From: UBA12202 sp049595035
GTDB lineage: Bacteria; Pseudomonadota; Alphaproteobacteria; Puniceispirillales; UBA1172
NCBI GenBank assembly: GCA_049595035.1
Contig: JBMYKD010000018.1
Location: 1 to 39,410, forward strand
Direction of reading: 5' to 3'
Length of the DNA: 39,410 nt
The translations under genes and the position numbers were made by a program. Positions 1-7,698 of the stretch are shown one piece after another (position 1 is the first letter of the stretch; every line of letters starts with the position of its first letter). Under the pieces are notes generated by a model that saw only the letters and a program-made list of their open reading frames with translations, made no database searches and was not told the DNA's origin.

Positions 1-58
1 TACATCCACGTAAAATTAAGGTGTAAGTAACGGCGGTTGCGCGCCCCCGCAACCAATA
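1..58 (+). repeat. Attachment-like junction, copy 1 (tRNA-fMet 3' end fused to an island end)
   Basis: This 58-base unit aligns without gaps to 7561-7618 and 12654-12711. Its left part (starts TACATCCACGTAAA) is shared only with those copies. Its right part, GCCCCCGCAACCAATA, equals the acceptor 3' strand, discriminator and CCA of initiator tRNA-fMet plus a few following bases. An inverted repeat GGTTGCG/CGCAACC is centred on a 5-6 base spacer, as expected for the core-binding sites of a tyrosine recombinase. The unit starts at the first base of the window and could extend to its left. The attachment-site reading is an inference; the repeat and the match to the tRNA end are directly visible. 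Confidence 0.65.
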
Positions 59-81
59 TTTTCAAATTATTACAATTATTT

Positions 82-110
82 AGCCGCCCATGTCCTGAGG
101 TGGTTTTTTT
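82..110 (+). terminator. Rho-independent terminator following the tRNA-fMet fragment
   Basis: A stem of CCGCC (84-88) with GGTGG (99-103), containing one G-U pair, is followed by seven T. The same arrangement occurs after the tRNA-fMet remnant at 32220-32247, and similarity continues a further 25 or so bases downstream (CAGAATTATTGCCGCG here, CTGAATTATTGCTGCG there). It is therefore probably a duplicated copy of the terminator that belongs to the tRNA-fMet gene, not a terminator of a gene inside this window. Confidence 0.65.
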
Positions 111-460
111 GTGTTCAGAATTATTGCCGCGTTTATTACTGATAAATCTTGCAGTGATACTCGACAATTTTGAAGTTAGCGTCGATACCCAAAAACAATT
201 GTGAGAGTGTTGGATATAGGCCATGGTCTCTGTCACTACGCTAAGAAGCAAGTGTCGCGTATTTTCAGCAAAAGTTAGACGATTCTGGCCGTCAGCAAAT
301 ATCATTAAAACCTAGCAAGGCTGTGTTCAAACCAACAGCTAAATGAAAGCGCATATTAATTACAATAATACCTTGAGTTTTAGAATTACTTAATTGGCGC
401 ATCAGAAATTCTTGCTTGCCATTTTTGTTGGAATGCCAGATCTTTTTTTAGAGGATTTAT
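111..460. other. Non-coding leader before the selenoprotein gene
   Basis: About 350 bases with no convincing reading frame. The first 25 or so bases still resemble the flank of the tRNA-fMet remnant near 32250-32275. The rest is A+T-rich and must contain the promoter of the selenoprotein operon, but I see no clear -35/-10 pair or operator. A purine-rich ribosome binding site (AGAGGA) lies a few bases before the ATG at 461. Confidence 0.4.
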
Positions 461-1696
461 ATGACCAAGATACCTGAAATGCCTGCTGTTGGGCGCAAAT
501 TTATATCTAATCTTACCATGCCGGTTTTTGAAAACCCTACATGGACACCCGCCGTGCCAGCGAAACAACGACGGGTTTCTATTGTCTCAACGGCGGCGGT
601 ATCACGGCGCGGTGACAAGCCATTCTCTTGGCTTGCAAAAGATCATCGGGTGTTTCATAAGGCCGACCGCGACCTTGTTATGACGCATGTTGCTGTTGAG
701 TTTGATCGATCTGCCTGGCAGCAAGATCTGAATGTCATCATTCCGCTCGACAGGCTTGATGAGATGGCGGCAGATGGTGAAATTGGTTCTGTAGCGGATG
801 AGCATTATTCATTTATGGGCGCCGCCGATCCCTTGACGATGGAAAAATCGGCTCGTGAGGTTGCTAGCCAGATGAAGCAGGAAGGCGTTAACACCGTCTA
901 TCTAATTCCGATATGACCGTTTTGTACGCGCGCCGTGTGCGGGCTTGCCCATTATTTTGAATCAGAAGGGTTAACCACCGTTCTCGTAGGTTTTGTTCGT
1001 GAGCATATGGAAGCGATAAAACCGCCGCGCGGATTGTTTTTAGATTTTCCTATGGGACGCGGTATGGGGAAGCCTAATGATCCTGATTTTCAAAAGAAAG
1101 TCATTCGTGCTTCATTTGATTTGCTTGACGTTACAGTTCAGCCGGTGCTTGCGGATTTCCCTGATGTTATTCCTGTGAAAAATGGACGCATGGGCTATGC
1201 TCTGCCACCAGAGCTTGTTTTGAGCATAAGTGATATTGGCGATGTCGATGCGTTATTGGCGGAGGTTGCGGCCGAGATGAACATACTGCACCCTGATTAT
1301 GAGGTGGCAGTGGCATCTCGTGGGCGCACAACCGTTGGCGCCAGCGAACTTGCCATCACAGATTACGCGCCTTTTATTGGAGAGTTTGTCAGAGGAGACA
1401 TCCCTAAGAGCCCAAGAAAAGGGCTTCCAGCCATTCCTTTATTGAAACTGGTTGTTGAAGATTTGGAAGCTTACTACACGGAAACACGCACGCATCGTGA
1501 TGACATAGATGATCTAGAATTGATTGGAAAATGGTTCTGGGAAGAAACGAAAGCTGGGCGCTTGCTGCTGTGTCTTGAAGCGGTGTCGCTCGCATCTGAC
1601 GATAGAGTAATGCGCCAAATTGTTGAAATGTCGCTTATGGCGCCAAGATTCTGGTCTGAGGGTCCACTGCCCGGAACATCTGCGGCCGGATGGTGA
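461..1696 (+). CDS. PrdB-like selenoprotein (proline/glycine reductase selenoprotein B family), UGA read as selenocysteine
   Basis: Two open frames, 461-916 and the one continuing to 1696, are in the same phase and are separated only by the TGA at 914-916. Read as selenocysteine it gives a 411-residue protein with U-P-F-C at 152-155. The motifs around it (GSVADEHYSFMG before, PFCTRAVCGL after, then HMEAIKPPR) fit the D-proline reductase PrdB / GrdB family, in which selenium attacks the substrate. The Sec position is like that of clostridial PrdB (about 240 residues), but this protein has roughly 170 extra C-terminal residues of unrecognised function. An AGAGGA site precedes the ATG. It is followed by a GcvH-like gene and faces selA-selB-selC, which supports decoding. 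The substrate is unknown: clostridial relatives are anaerobic Stickland enzymes, so an aerobic role here would be new. Confidence 0.87.
914..941 (+). promoter_or_regulatory. Sec UGA codon with candidate bacterial SECIS hairpin
   Basis: UGA at 914-916 is followed after ten bases by a hairpin: CGCGC (927-931) pairs with GTGCG (937-941) around the five-base loop GCCGT. Bacterial SECIS elements recognised by the C-terminal winged helices of SelB lie just downstream of the UGA inside the coding region and have a short upper stem with a G/U-containing loop, so distance and shape fit. The pairing was judged by eye and includes one G-U pair. Confidence 0.6.
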
Positions 1697-1764
1697 TAGT
1701 AAAGCACATAGTAGACTAATGATGGTATTGTCTGGGTATAATTTCATGCTGGAAAGGGTAAGTT

Positions 1765-2127
1765 ATGGTTAGGTTTTCGGACTATCATGAATGGGCAAAA
1801 CTTGATGCAGATATTTGTTCTGTTGGCATCTCACCGCATGCTGTGGAACAGCTTGGAGATATCGTCTTTATTGAACTGCCCGACCTCGGCAAAACTGTCA
1901 ATAAAGGGGAAGCGGTAGCGGTGATAGAATCCTTTAAATCCGCATCGGATATTTATAGCCCCCTTGCTGGTGAGATTGTTGAGGTCAATAACGCATTAGT
2001 TGATGATCTATCATCAATCACGCCAGAAAGCGCGATGGAAAACTGGCTGTTCAAGCTCAAGATCAGTGATCTGTTGGCTTTTGATGAACTGATAGATGAG
2101 GATGCCTATAACAATCGGGTTGGCTAG
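1765..2127 (+). CDS. gcvH: GcvH-like lipoyl carrier protein
   Basis: The 120-residue product has the normal length and motifs of glycine cleavage H protein: HEWAKLD near residue 8, EQLGDIVFIELP at 29-39, and the lipoylation site IESFKSASDIYSP with the acceptor lysine at 58. Canonical H proteins have ESVKAASD, so the site is intact. The start is well supported by GGAAAGGG before the ATG. It lies 68 bases after the selenoprotein gene on the same strand, with no gcvT or gcvP beside it, so it is probably a paralogue dedicated to the selenoprotein. A lipoyl arm could carry electrons (dithiol/disulfide) or a substrate fragment; this is inference. It could also be an ordinary H protein displaced from its operon. 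Confidence 0.88.
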   Translation: MVRFSDYHEWAKLDADICSVGISPHAVEQLGDIVFIELPDLGKTVNKGEAVAVIESFKSASDIYSPLAGEIVEVNNALVDDLSSITPESAMENWLFKLKISDLLAFDELIDEDAYNNRVG

Positions 2128-2134
2128 GTGGGAT

Positions 2135-2230
2135 TGGCGGAAGAGCGTAGGAGTCGAACCCACCAGGGACGTTGTACGCCCCTCACTAGATTTGAAGTCT
2201 AGGCGCCCCACCGGGGTGCGATCCTCTTCC
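2135..2230 (-). tRNA. selC: tRNA-Sec (UCA anticodon)
   Basis: On the minus strand the 96-base sequence begins GGAAGAGGAT and ends CTCTTCCGCCA, giving a closed long acceptor stem with encoded CCA. The anticodon arm is CTAGA-CTTCAAA-TCTAG, so the anticodon is TCA, which reads UGA. A long variable arm and a T arm with GGTTCGACTCC are present, as expected for the class II-like tRNA-Sec. It lies 33 bases downstream of selB on the same strand, so it is probably co-transcribed as selA-selB-selC. It serves the UGA at 914-916. Confidence 0.96.
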
Positions 2231-2263
2231 ATATTATCCTATGTTATCCCTTATTATTTTGGG

Positions 2264-4198
2264 TTATCCTTTGCCTTTACCTGTCAGAACATGATCGGCG
2301 GAACACCGAATACGGCGATCATTTCCTATCTTTACTGTAAACCCGATACGGTCAAAATAGTCCAGAACAGAAATAACAAAATTCCTGCCCATATTCACCT
2401 CTTGCCGATAGTCTATTGTCGTGAATGTACCGTTGCTTGACTGCTCTGCCAGCAGCTCAGCACTTTGTGCAAGTTGTCTTATCAGAGATTTTGGTACAAA
2501 ACGATGTTTCTCCAGCATTATGATATCTCCTAATTTGACACCAATTTTCAAAGTCTTTTCAAGCGTGGGGGCGTCAACGCCAATCTCTTTTGTCGCCTCA
2601 TGAAGACTTGGGGGTGCGCCGGTTGCAGGATTTAGAACAACCGCCGCCCGCGCCAACAGATGCTTATCCTTGGCTGAAATATGAACAGCGTAAGACGGCA
2701 AATGGTATCGCTGGCCATCTGCGACAACACGGGCTTCGGCAACTAGCTGACGAAGGCCATGCTCAATGACATTCAGCTCAGGTAAAGGGGTGAGCAAGTT
2801 CTGTATGTCTTTTACACTAGCACCAAATAGGCTAGGTTGTGATTTGTGAAGCGTCGCTAATGCTATCTCAATTCGGTCTAAACTCTCACGCCATCTTGGC
2901 TCACTGAAAAGCAAATCATTCGGCGCGGCTTCAACAATTCTTAATCCAAGCGTTTCAATGATAACCTTGATTTCTGGGGCTGGCAGATTATGCGATATGG
3001 CAAAAGGCTTAAGTGGCACGCCGCTTTCGTTTTGCTCGGTTAGGGCTTTTAAGATTGCGGTTGGGGTACCATTTCGCATGGCTTCCAGGCATGCTATTCG
3101 GTTCGGCTTGGCGCGGCCACGTTTAGGAGGGAAGGGGTCAATGACACGCCCCCCAGCGATGGTGCGTTGTGCTGATTGATCGCGGAGTACAAAACGATCA
3201 CCATGAACGGCAAATATATCACGTGATAGTACCAATTGCGCCAAGCCGTTTGCCCCTGCCGCAATGCTGCCGCCTGATAACGTTGCTACCCTTGCCGGAA
3301 GATGAGCTGAGCCAATATGTAAATGTGTTGGTGTCCAGTGTTTCAATGCCGAAGCCTCAGTCCGCAACACCTCAAGATCAACATCAATACGCATCGTTGG
3401 GCGAAACAGTTCAGCATGCATTAACCATTGACCGCGCCGAACGGTATCTTGGTTAGCGCCGCGGCCAATGATATTTAGTGCACAACGCTCGCCTGACCGC
3501 GCATATTCACTGATTTGGCTGTTACACCTTATTTCACGGATGCGAATCTGTGATCCATTTGTGGATAGGGTCAGGCTTTCTGACAAATGTACTGACCCCG
3601 ACATCACCATGCCAGTGACAACCAATCCCACCCCCTTGAGTGAGAACACCCGATCAATAGCCATGCGGAAATGCTGATTGTTGGGGCTCTCATGATTAGC
3701 TTGGGCGCGTTGGATAAGCTCTTGCTTTAGCAGATCAATACCCTTGCGCTTATGCGCAGATACTGAAAACACATCACATCCCTTGCGCCCAGCCTCAACA
3801 AGTATTTGATCCAGCTGAGTCTTTACCTCAACAACGCGCGCTGGCAGCACCCGATCAATTTTGGTTAGTACTACTAAACATTGTTCAATCCCAAGCAGAT
3901 TGAGGATGGCAATATGCTCAAGCGTTTGTGGCATCACACCATCATCAGCCGCTACCACCAGCAAGGCCAGATCAATACCAGCAACGCCAGCCAACATATT
4001 GCGGATAAACTTTTCATGACCGGGGACATCAACAAAACCAAGCATCTTTTTGTCTGGTAAAGCCAGATAGGCAAAGCCTAAATCAACGGATAACCCACGA
4101 GCCTTTTCTTCGGGTAATCGGTCAGTATCTGTGCCGGTTAAGGCTTTGACCAACTCCGTCTTGCCGTGGTCAACATGGCCAGCCGTTGCAATGATCAT
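2264..4198 (-). CDS. selB: Selenocysteine-specific elongation factor SelB
   Basis: A 644-residue translational GTPase that delivers Sec-tRNA-Sec to the ribosome at UGA codons marked by a SECIS. G1 is GHVDHGKT (7-14), G3 DVPGHE (57-62) and G4 TKID (112-115). EF-Tu-like beta-barrels follow, then the long C-terminal part expected to form the winged helices that bind the SECIS. The length is close to the usual 610-640. Its ATG overlaps the selA stop by one base (TAATG), which indicates translational coupling, and the tRNA-Sec gene follows. No selD (selenophosphate synthetase) is in the window. Confidence 0.95.
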   Translation of the reverse strand: MIIATAGHVDHGKTELVKALTGTDTDRLPEEKARGLSVDLGFAYLALPDKKMLGFVDVPGHEKFIRNMLAGVAGIDLALLVVAADDGVMPQTLEHIAILNLLGIEQCLVVLTKIDRVLPARVVEVKTQLDQILVEAGRKGCDVFSVSAHKRKGIDLLKQELIQRAQANHESPNNQHFRMAIDRVFSLKGVGLVVTGMVMSGSVHLSESLTLSTNGSQIRIREIRCNSQISEYARSGERCALNIIGRGANQDTVRRGQWLMHAELFRPTMRIDVDLEVLRTEASALKHWTPTHLHIGSAHLPARVATLSGGSIAAGANGLAQLVLSRDIFAVHGDRFVLRDQSAQRTIAGGRVIDPFPPKRGRAKPNRIACLEAMRNGTPTAILKALTEQNESGVPLKPFAISHNLPAPEIKVIIETLGLRIVEAAPNDLLFSEPRWRESLDRIEIALATLHKSQPSLFGASVKDIQNLLTPLPELNVIEHGLRQLVAEARVVADGQRYHLPSYAVHISAKDKHLLARAAVVLNPATGAPPSLHEATKEIGVDAPTLEKTLKIGVKLGDIIMLEKHRFVPKSLIRQLAQSAELLAEQSSNGTFTTIDYRQEVNMGRNFVISVLDYFDRIGFTVKIGNDRRIRCSADHVLTGKGKG

Positions 4199-5625
4199 TA
4201 GAAGTTAAGCCCCTCAAGATTGGCGATAAAACCACTCTCATCTTCAAGACATCTGAGATCAAACCACAACGCATCATCGGTAATGCGGCCAATCACCGGT
4301 ATCGGCAAATCCCGAAAAGCCTGGGCAAGCCTGATCAATGCTTTACTGGGGCGGTTCTGTCGTGGCAGAGTTATTTTGACAGCAGCGCTTGCCAGTCTCT
4401 TTGATGGCAATGCGCCACTACCAACCTGACTGTGCACAGTAGCTGCGACGACTAAAAACCCCTTGCAGTGATTTTGGATGATGGGGACGATGCGTGAGGC
4501 TAATTGCTCGATGTCTTCCACATCTCGTGATAGCCAGCGCAAGGTTGGTAATTCGGTGGCCAGTTGTGACGGGTTGGTATATAAACGCAATACGGCTGCC
4601 ATAGCGGCAAGCGATAATTTATCTGGCCGCATGGCACGTGTCATGGGGTTGCGTTTTATTTTTGTGATCATATCATGACGCCCGGCAATGATCCCCGCCT
4701 GAGGTCCTCCGAGCAGTTTATCGCCACTAAAGGTCACCACATCAGCACCAGCCTTTAATGCTTCTGCGACCGTTGTTTCATGCGTTAAGTGAAAGCTCTC
4801 AAGGTCAATCAGAGCGCCACTTCCAAGATCAGTGACGAGGGGCAGAGCATGACGCTGCGCGATGCTTGCTAGCTCCTGTTCTGACATCGTTTTTGTGAAA
4901 CCTGTAATCTCAAAATTGCTGGCGTGAACCTTCATTAACAGTGCCGTTTTTGGACTGATGGCATCTTCAAAATCTTTGCTATGCGTTCGATTGGTTGTCC
5001 CAACTTCCACCAGTTTGCATCCCGCCCGTGCCATAATGTCAGGCATCCGGAAAGAGCCACCTATTTCAATCAGCTCACCGCGAGAAACCGCAACTTCCTT
5101 GCGCCTTGCCAAAGTATTAAGGGTCAGCAGTACAGCTGCCGCATTATTGTTGACTACAAGCGCCGCCTCTGCGCCTGTTAAATAGCAGAGCAAATCTTCG
5201 GCATGTTTATAGCGGTCTCCGCGCTTGCCTTTCTCCAAATCGAACTCAAGGGTGCTGGCGCCTCGTGACACGTCGACCATGGCCTTGATCGCCACCTCAG
5301 GTAATGCCGCGCGTCCCAGGTTCGTGTGTAGAACAGTGCCCGTCAGATTGATGACAGGGCGCAGTGAAGGTTGCACCATGCCTGCTGTCTTGGATGATAG
5401 CGCCTGCAAAAGCGATGCATAATCAATGGCCTTGCCATCAAGCACCTTGCCTCTGGCTTCTGCCAAAACATGCTGCGCGCATCGGGTTACCAGAGAGAGG
5501 CCATATTCACCTATCAGAGATGCGTTTTCGGGATCGTTTAGGAAGTGATCAACTGACGGGATGTGCTGAGGTTTATCAATGCTCTTATTAGCATGTAATG
5601 ATATATGTCGGTGGCTCTTCCTCAT
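4198..5625 (-). CDS. selA: L-seryl-tRNA(Sec) selenium transferase SelA
   Basis: A PLP enzyme that converts Ser-tRNA-Sec to Sec-tRNA-Sec with selenophosphate. Visible motifs are PVINLTGTVLHTNLGRA, TTNRTH and SGDKLLGGPQAG; the lysine of the last motif (303) is the expected PLP Schiff-base residue. I chose the ATG at 5625, giving 475 residues, because GAGAGAGA precedes it and the length fits the family. An in-frame ATG at 5664 would add 13 residues but has no ribosome binding site. The gene is translationally coupled to selB and divergent from a LysR gene, so the 5626-5770 gap probably carries the promoters of both. Confidence 0.94.
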   Translation of the reverse strand: MRKSHRHISLHANKSIDKPQHIPSVDHFLNDPENASLIGEYGLSLVTRCAQHVLAEARGKVLDGKAIDYASLLQALSSKTAGMVQPSLRPVINLTGTVLHTNLGRAALPEVAIKAMVDVSRGASTLEFDLEKGKRGDRYKHAEDLLCYLTGAEAALVVNNNAAAVLLTLNTLARRKEVAVSRGELIEIGGSFRMPDIMARAGCKLVEVGTTNRTHSKDFEDAISPKTALLMKVHASNFEITGFTKTMSEQELASIAQRHALPLVTDLGSGALIDLESFHLTHETTVAEALKAGADVVTFSGDKLLGGPQAGIIAGRHDMITKIKRNPMTRAMRPDKLSLAAMAAVLRLYTNPSQLATELPTLRWLSRDVEDIEQLASRIVPIIQNHCKGFLVVAATVHSQVGSGALPSKRLASAAVKITLPRQNRPSKALIRLAQAFRDLPIPVIGRITDDALWFDLRCLEDESGFIANLEGLNF

Positions 5626-5744
5626 ATTTCTCTCTCTAATCAATATCACCTCGCTTGAAATCATTGAAATAGGAAGTAGACCCCTGTAATCCTAATTACA
5701 TTAGCAATATACCTGATTTTGACAAGCTTAATTTCTTTACAGGT

Positions 5745-5765
5745 AAATTTAGAAATGCTAAATTT
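5745..5765. promoter_or_regulatory. Perfect palindrome, candidate LysR operator
   Basis: AAATTTAG (5745-5752) and CTAAATTT (5758-5765) form an 8-base perfect inverted repeat with a 5-base spacer. It ends six bases before the LysR gene and contains the T-N11-A form typical of LysR-type sites. A smaller inverted repeat GTAAT-CCTA-ATTAC lies upstream in the same divergent gap. Autoregulation and control of selA-selB-selC are inferred. Confidence 0.5.
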
Positions 5766-5770
5766 ATACT

Positions 5771-6658
5771 ATGAATAATTTTGTTGTCCCAACATCCATG
5801 CACCTTGAAATTGACGTCCTCAAAACTTTCATTGCGGTTGCTGAAACTGGCTCTGTGAAGTTTGCCGCAGAGCGTGTATCTCGATCACCAGCTGCTGTAT
5901 CAATGCAGATGAAAAAACTGGAACAACTCATCGGCATGCCTGTATTTCATCGTGCCGAGGGCGCTATGCGTCTCTCCGATACTGGTGACAAATTGATGCC
6001 ACATGCCTATCGTATTGTTGAGGCCAACCACACCGCGCTGAGTGCTATGCTCTGCCCCGATATTGATGGCATGGTTCGCGTTGGATTATGTTTGGAAAAT
6101 ATTGAGACCCAGATGCCCGAAATTCTAGCTGGATTTTCCCGCGCGCATCCCGGAATTACCGTTACTACTAACGCTGGCGATTCGCAGGATTTGGCGGCTA
6201 TGCTGACTGCTGACGTATTGGATATTGCCATTTTAACCATCGGCGGTAATGTTGCTTATCTTGAACAAGACAGGCTCCTATATGAGCAGCCTCTTGCATG
6301 GGCGACACATAAAAACAGCCAACGCCTTGATGAAAGACCGTTAAAGGTTGCAGTTGCGCCCATTGGCTGTCCGTGGCGTGATGCGGCGCTCGATGCCCTG
6401 AAAAGAGCGGGTATAGAATATCAGGTTGCCTATCTGTCAAATGTTTCAGAATCTCAGCTTGCTGCCGTACGTGCCGATTTGGCTGTCGCAGCTTTGCCAG
6501 CCAGCAGAATCTCCAACAGCACTCATCCGATTTGTGCGAATGATGATCTGCCAACACTTCCCTACACAAAAATGGTGCTTCGCTTATCTGATAATTCTGG
6601 CGCCAATACTAAAGCCCTTGCCGCGCAAATCCTCAGCTTTTACAAAAGGCCAGTATGA
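5771..6658 (+). CDS. LysR-family transcriptional regulator
   Basis: The product of about 295 residues has the LysR layout: an N-terminal winged helix-turn-helix (DVLKTFIAVAETGSVKFAA, then SRSPAAVSMQMKKLE) and a C-terminal periplasmic-binding-like effector domain. It is divergent from selA. The exact start is uncertain: ATG at 5771 and at 5798 are both possible and neither has a good ribosome binding site, though most LysR proteins begin close to the second. Its effector is unknown. Position suggests control of the selenocysteine genes, which are not usually LysR-regulated, so it may instead act on the selenoprotein operon. Confidence 0.88.
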   Translation: MNNFVVPTSMHLEIDVLKTFIAVAETGSVKFAAERVSRSPAAVSMQMKKLEQLIGMPVFHRAEGAMRLSDTGDKLMPHAYRIVEANHTALSAMLCPDIDGMVRVGLCLENIETQMPEILAGFSRAHPGITVTTNAGDSQDLAAMLTADVLDIAILTIGGNVAYLEQDRLLYEQPLAWATHKNSQRLDERPLKVAVAPIGCPWRDAALDALKRAGIEYQVAYLSNVSESQLAAVRADLAVAALPASRISNSTHPICANDDLPTLPYTKMVLRLSDNSGANTKALAAQILSFYKRPV

Positions 6659-7075
6659 CGGAGGATTAACCTATAAGTGGTTATTATTTGAGGTGGCTTT
6701 TTTATTATGTAAATCATTGTCGCGTTTCATGAAGGTGAGATATTCGGTTCAAGAAATCATTATACTTAGCCTGCCTCACCCTGATTCAGGCTAAATTAGC
6801 ATAGCCTTAATGCAACCTTGCCTGACCCAGGTCCAAGGATCGAGGGTCAAGTATCGAGCATCATGGGCCAAGGTTCGGGAGCCGAAGACCTTGGATCTTG
6901 GACCTCGAATTGGAGGCCGAAAATATGAAAATTCAGGTGATGCAAAATTTGCATCACCTTGTGGTAAATATAGCAATATATGTTTCTGTCAGTTTGGGGT
7001 AAGAGTATTCTTGCTTATACGGAAGGAAAAGGCCGCGCCCGAAAGACGGCCACGAAATCTATCATCGTGGAGCTA
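6659..7075. repeat. Non-coding segment with three strong palindromes
   Basis: This gap of roughly 420 bases has no credible gene but is dense in inverted repeats. (a) TTAGCCTG (6766-6773) pairs with CAGGCTAA (6787-6794). (b) A nested structure has GGTCCAA plus GATC (6830-6841) pairing with GATCTTGGACC (6894-6904), enclosing CCAAGGT/ACCTTGG (6868-6894). (c) AGGTGATGCAAA (6935-6946) and TTTGCATCACCT (6948-6959) form a perfect 12-base inverted repeat around a single A. None is followed by a T-run, so they are not ordinary terminators. They could be operators, a structured RNA, or a palindromic repeat element. Confidence 0.55.
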
Positions 7076-7489
7076 ATGGCTATGGATCTCTTATACATTT
7101 CTGGGGTTCTTTTCCCGGCTATTCCTCTTGCAATGGTGGCGATAGGTGCACGGTACACGGCTGTTGCTGGACTCATCAGGTCGCTCCATATGCAGATTAC
7201 AGGGACAACTCCTGCCAGTGGCCCGGCTGAAGTGTTGGCGGCTGAACTGAAATCACTCCGGCTCAGGATAGAACTGGTGAAGTTCAGCCAGTTTTTCGCG
7301 GCTGTATCGTTTGTGCTTAATCTCGTCTCTGTATTGTTATTTGCCCATGGTGCCGAAGTTAAAGGGCTTTTCAGTTATTCTGGATCAGCCGCAACCTTGA
7401 CATTGGCCATGTTGCTTTTCATGGCGGAGATTTTCTTTTCCACCCGTGCTCTCAACCTGCATATAAGCGGGTTGAGAGCCCATGGCTGA
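7076..7489 (+). CDS. DUF2721 family membrane protein
   Basis: A 137-residue small membrane protein of unknown function. Hydrophobic segments occur near residues 4-26, 70-90 and 97-118. Between the first two is an amphipathic stretch (GARYTAVAGLIRSLH, then LKSLRLRIELVKFSQF), and the C-terminus has STRALNLHISGL, the pattern typical of DUF2721. I chose the ATG at 7076 because GTGGAG stands just before it; a longer frame from 6980 runs through the palindromic region and has no such site. No neighbour points to a role. It is the last gene before the second attachment-like junction. Confidence 0.75.
   Translation: MAMDLLYISGVLFPAIPLAMVAIGARYTAVAGLIRSLHMQITGTTPASGPAEVLAAELKSLRLRIELVKFSQFFAAVSFVLNLVSVLLFAHGAEVKGLFSYSGSAATLTLAMLLFMAEIFFSTRALNLHISGLRAHG
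7448..7479. repeat. Perfect 10-base inverted repeat at the 3' end of the DUF2721 gene
   Basis: GCTCTCAACC (7448-7457) and GGTTGAGAGC (7470-7479) pair perfectly with a 12-base loop inside the last codons of the gene. No T-run follows. A weaker hairpin CCTGC/GCAGG (7494-7510) follows the stop codon. Together they may act as a 3' stabilising or termination structure. Confidence 0.4.
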
Positions 7490-7560
7490 ATGACCTGCCA
7501 GCCGAGCAGGACTTCTTTTGGGTGTTTCATTGGAGCGCAAGCAATGAGTTATAAATTATC

Positions 7561-7618
7561 TACATCCACGTAAATTCAAGTTGCAAGAAACAGCGGTTGT
7601 GTGACCCACAACCATTAA
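7561..7618 (+). repeat. Attachment-like junction, copy 2
   Basis: Aligns without gaps to 1-58 and 12654-12711 (starts TACATCCACGTAAA). The inverted repeat here is GGTTGTG/CACAACC: both arms have changed relative to copy 1 (GGTTGCG/CGCAACC), so the symmetry has been kept. The right end CCACAACCATTA is a degenerate form of the tRNA-fMet 3' end. It lies directly between the selenocysteine module and the urease operon. No terminator follows, unlike copy 1. Confidence 0.65.
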
Positions 7619-7698
7619 TTTCTTATATTCATCCTAATCTTTACGTTTGTGAGATTAAGGCTACTTTTAAAATACCTATAACGTTATCAGGTTTAAAA

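Noticed and set aside
935..1696. A separate gene starting at GTG 935
   Set aside because: It is in the same frame as 461-916, has no ribosome binding site, and the protein family continues straight through the UGA; it is the second part of the selenoprotein.
7597..7698. N-terminal extension of UreD
   Set aside because: The extra codons run through the attachment-like repeat and do not resemble UreD; the ATG at 7699 gives the normal N-terminus.
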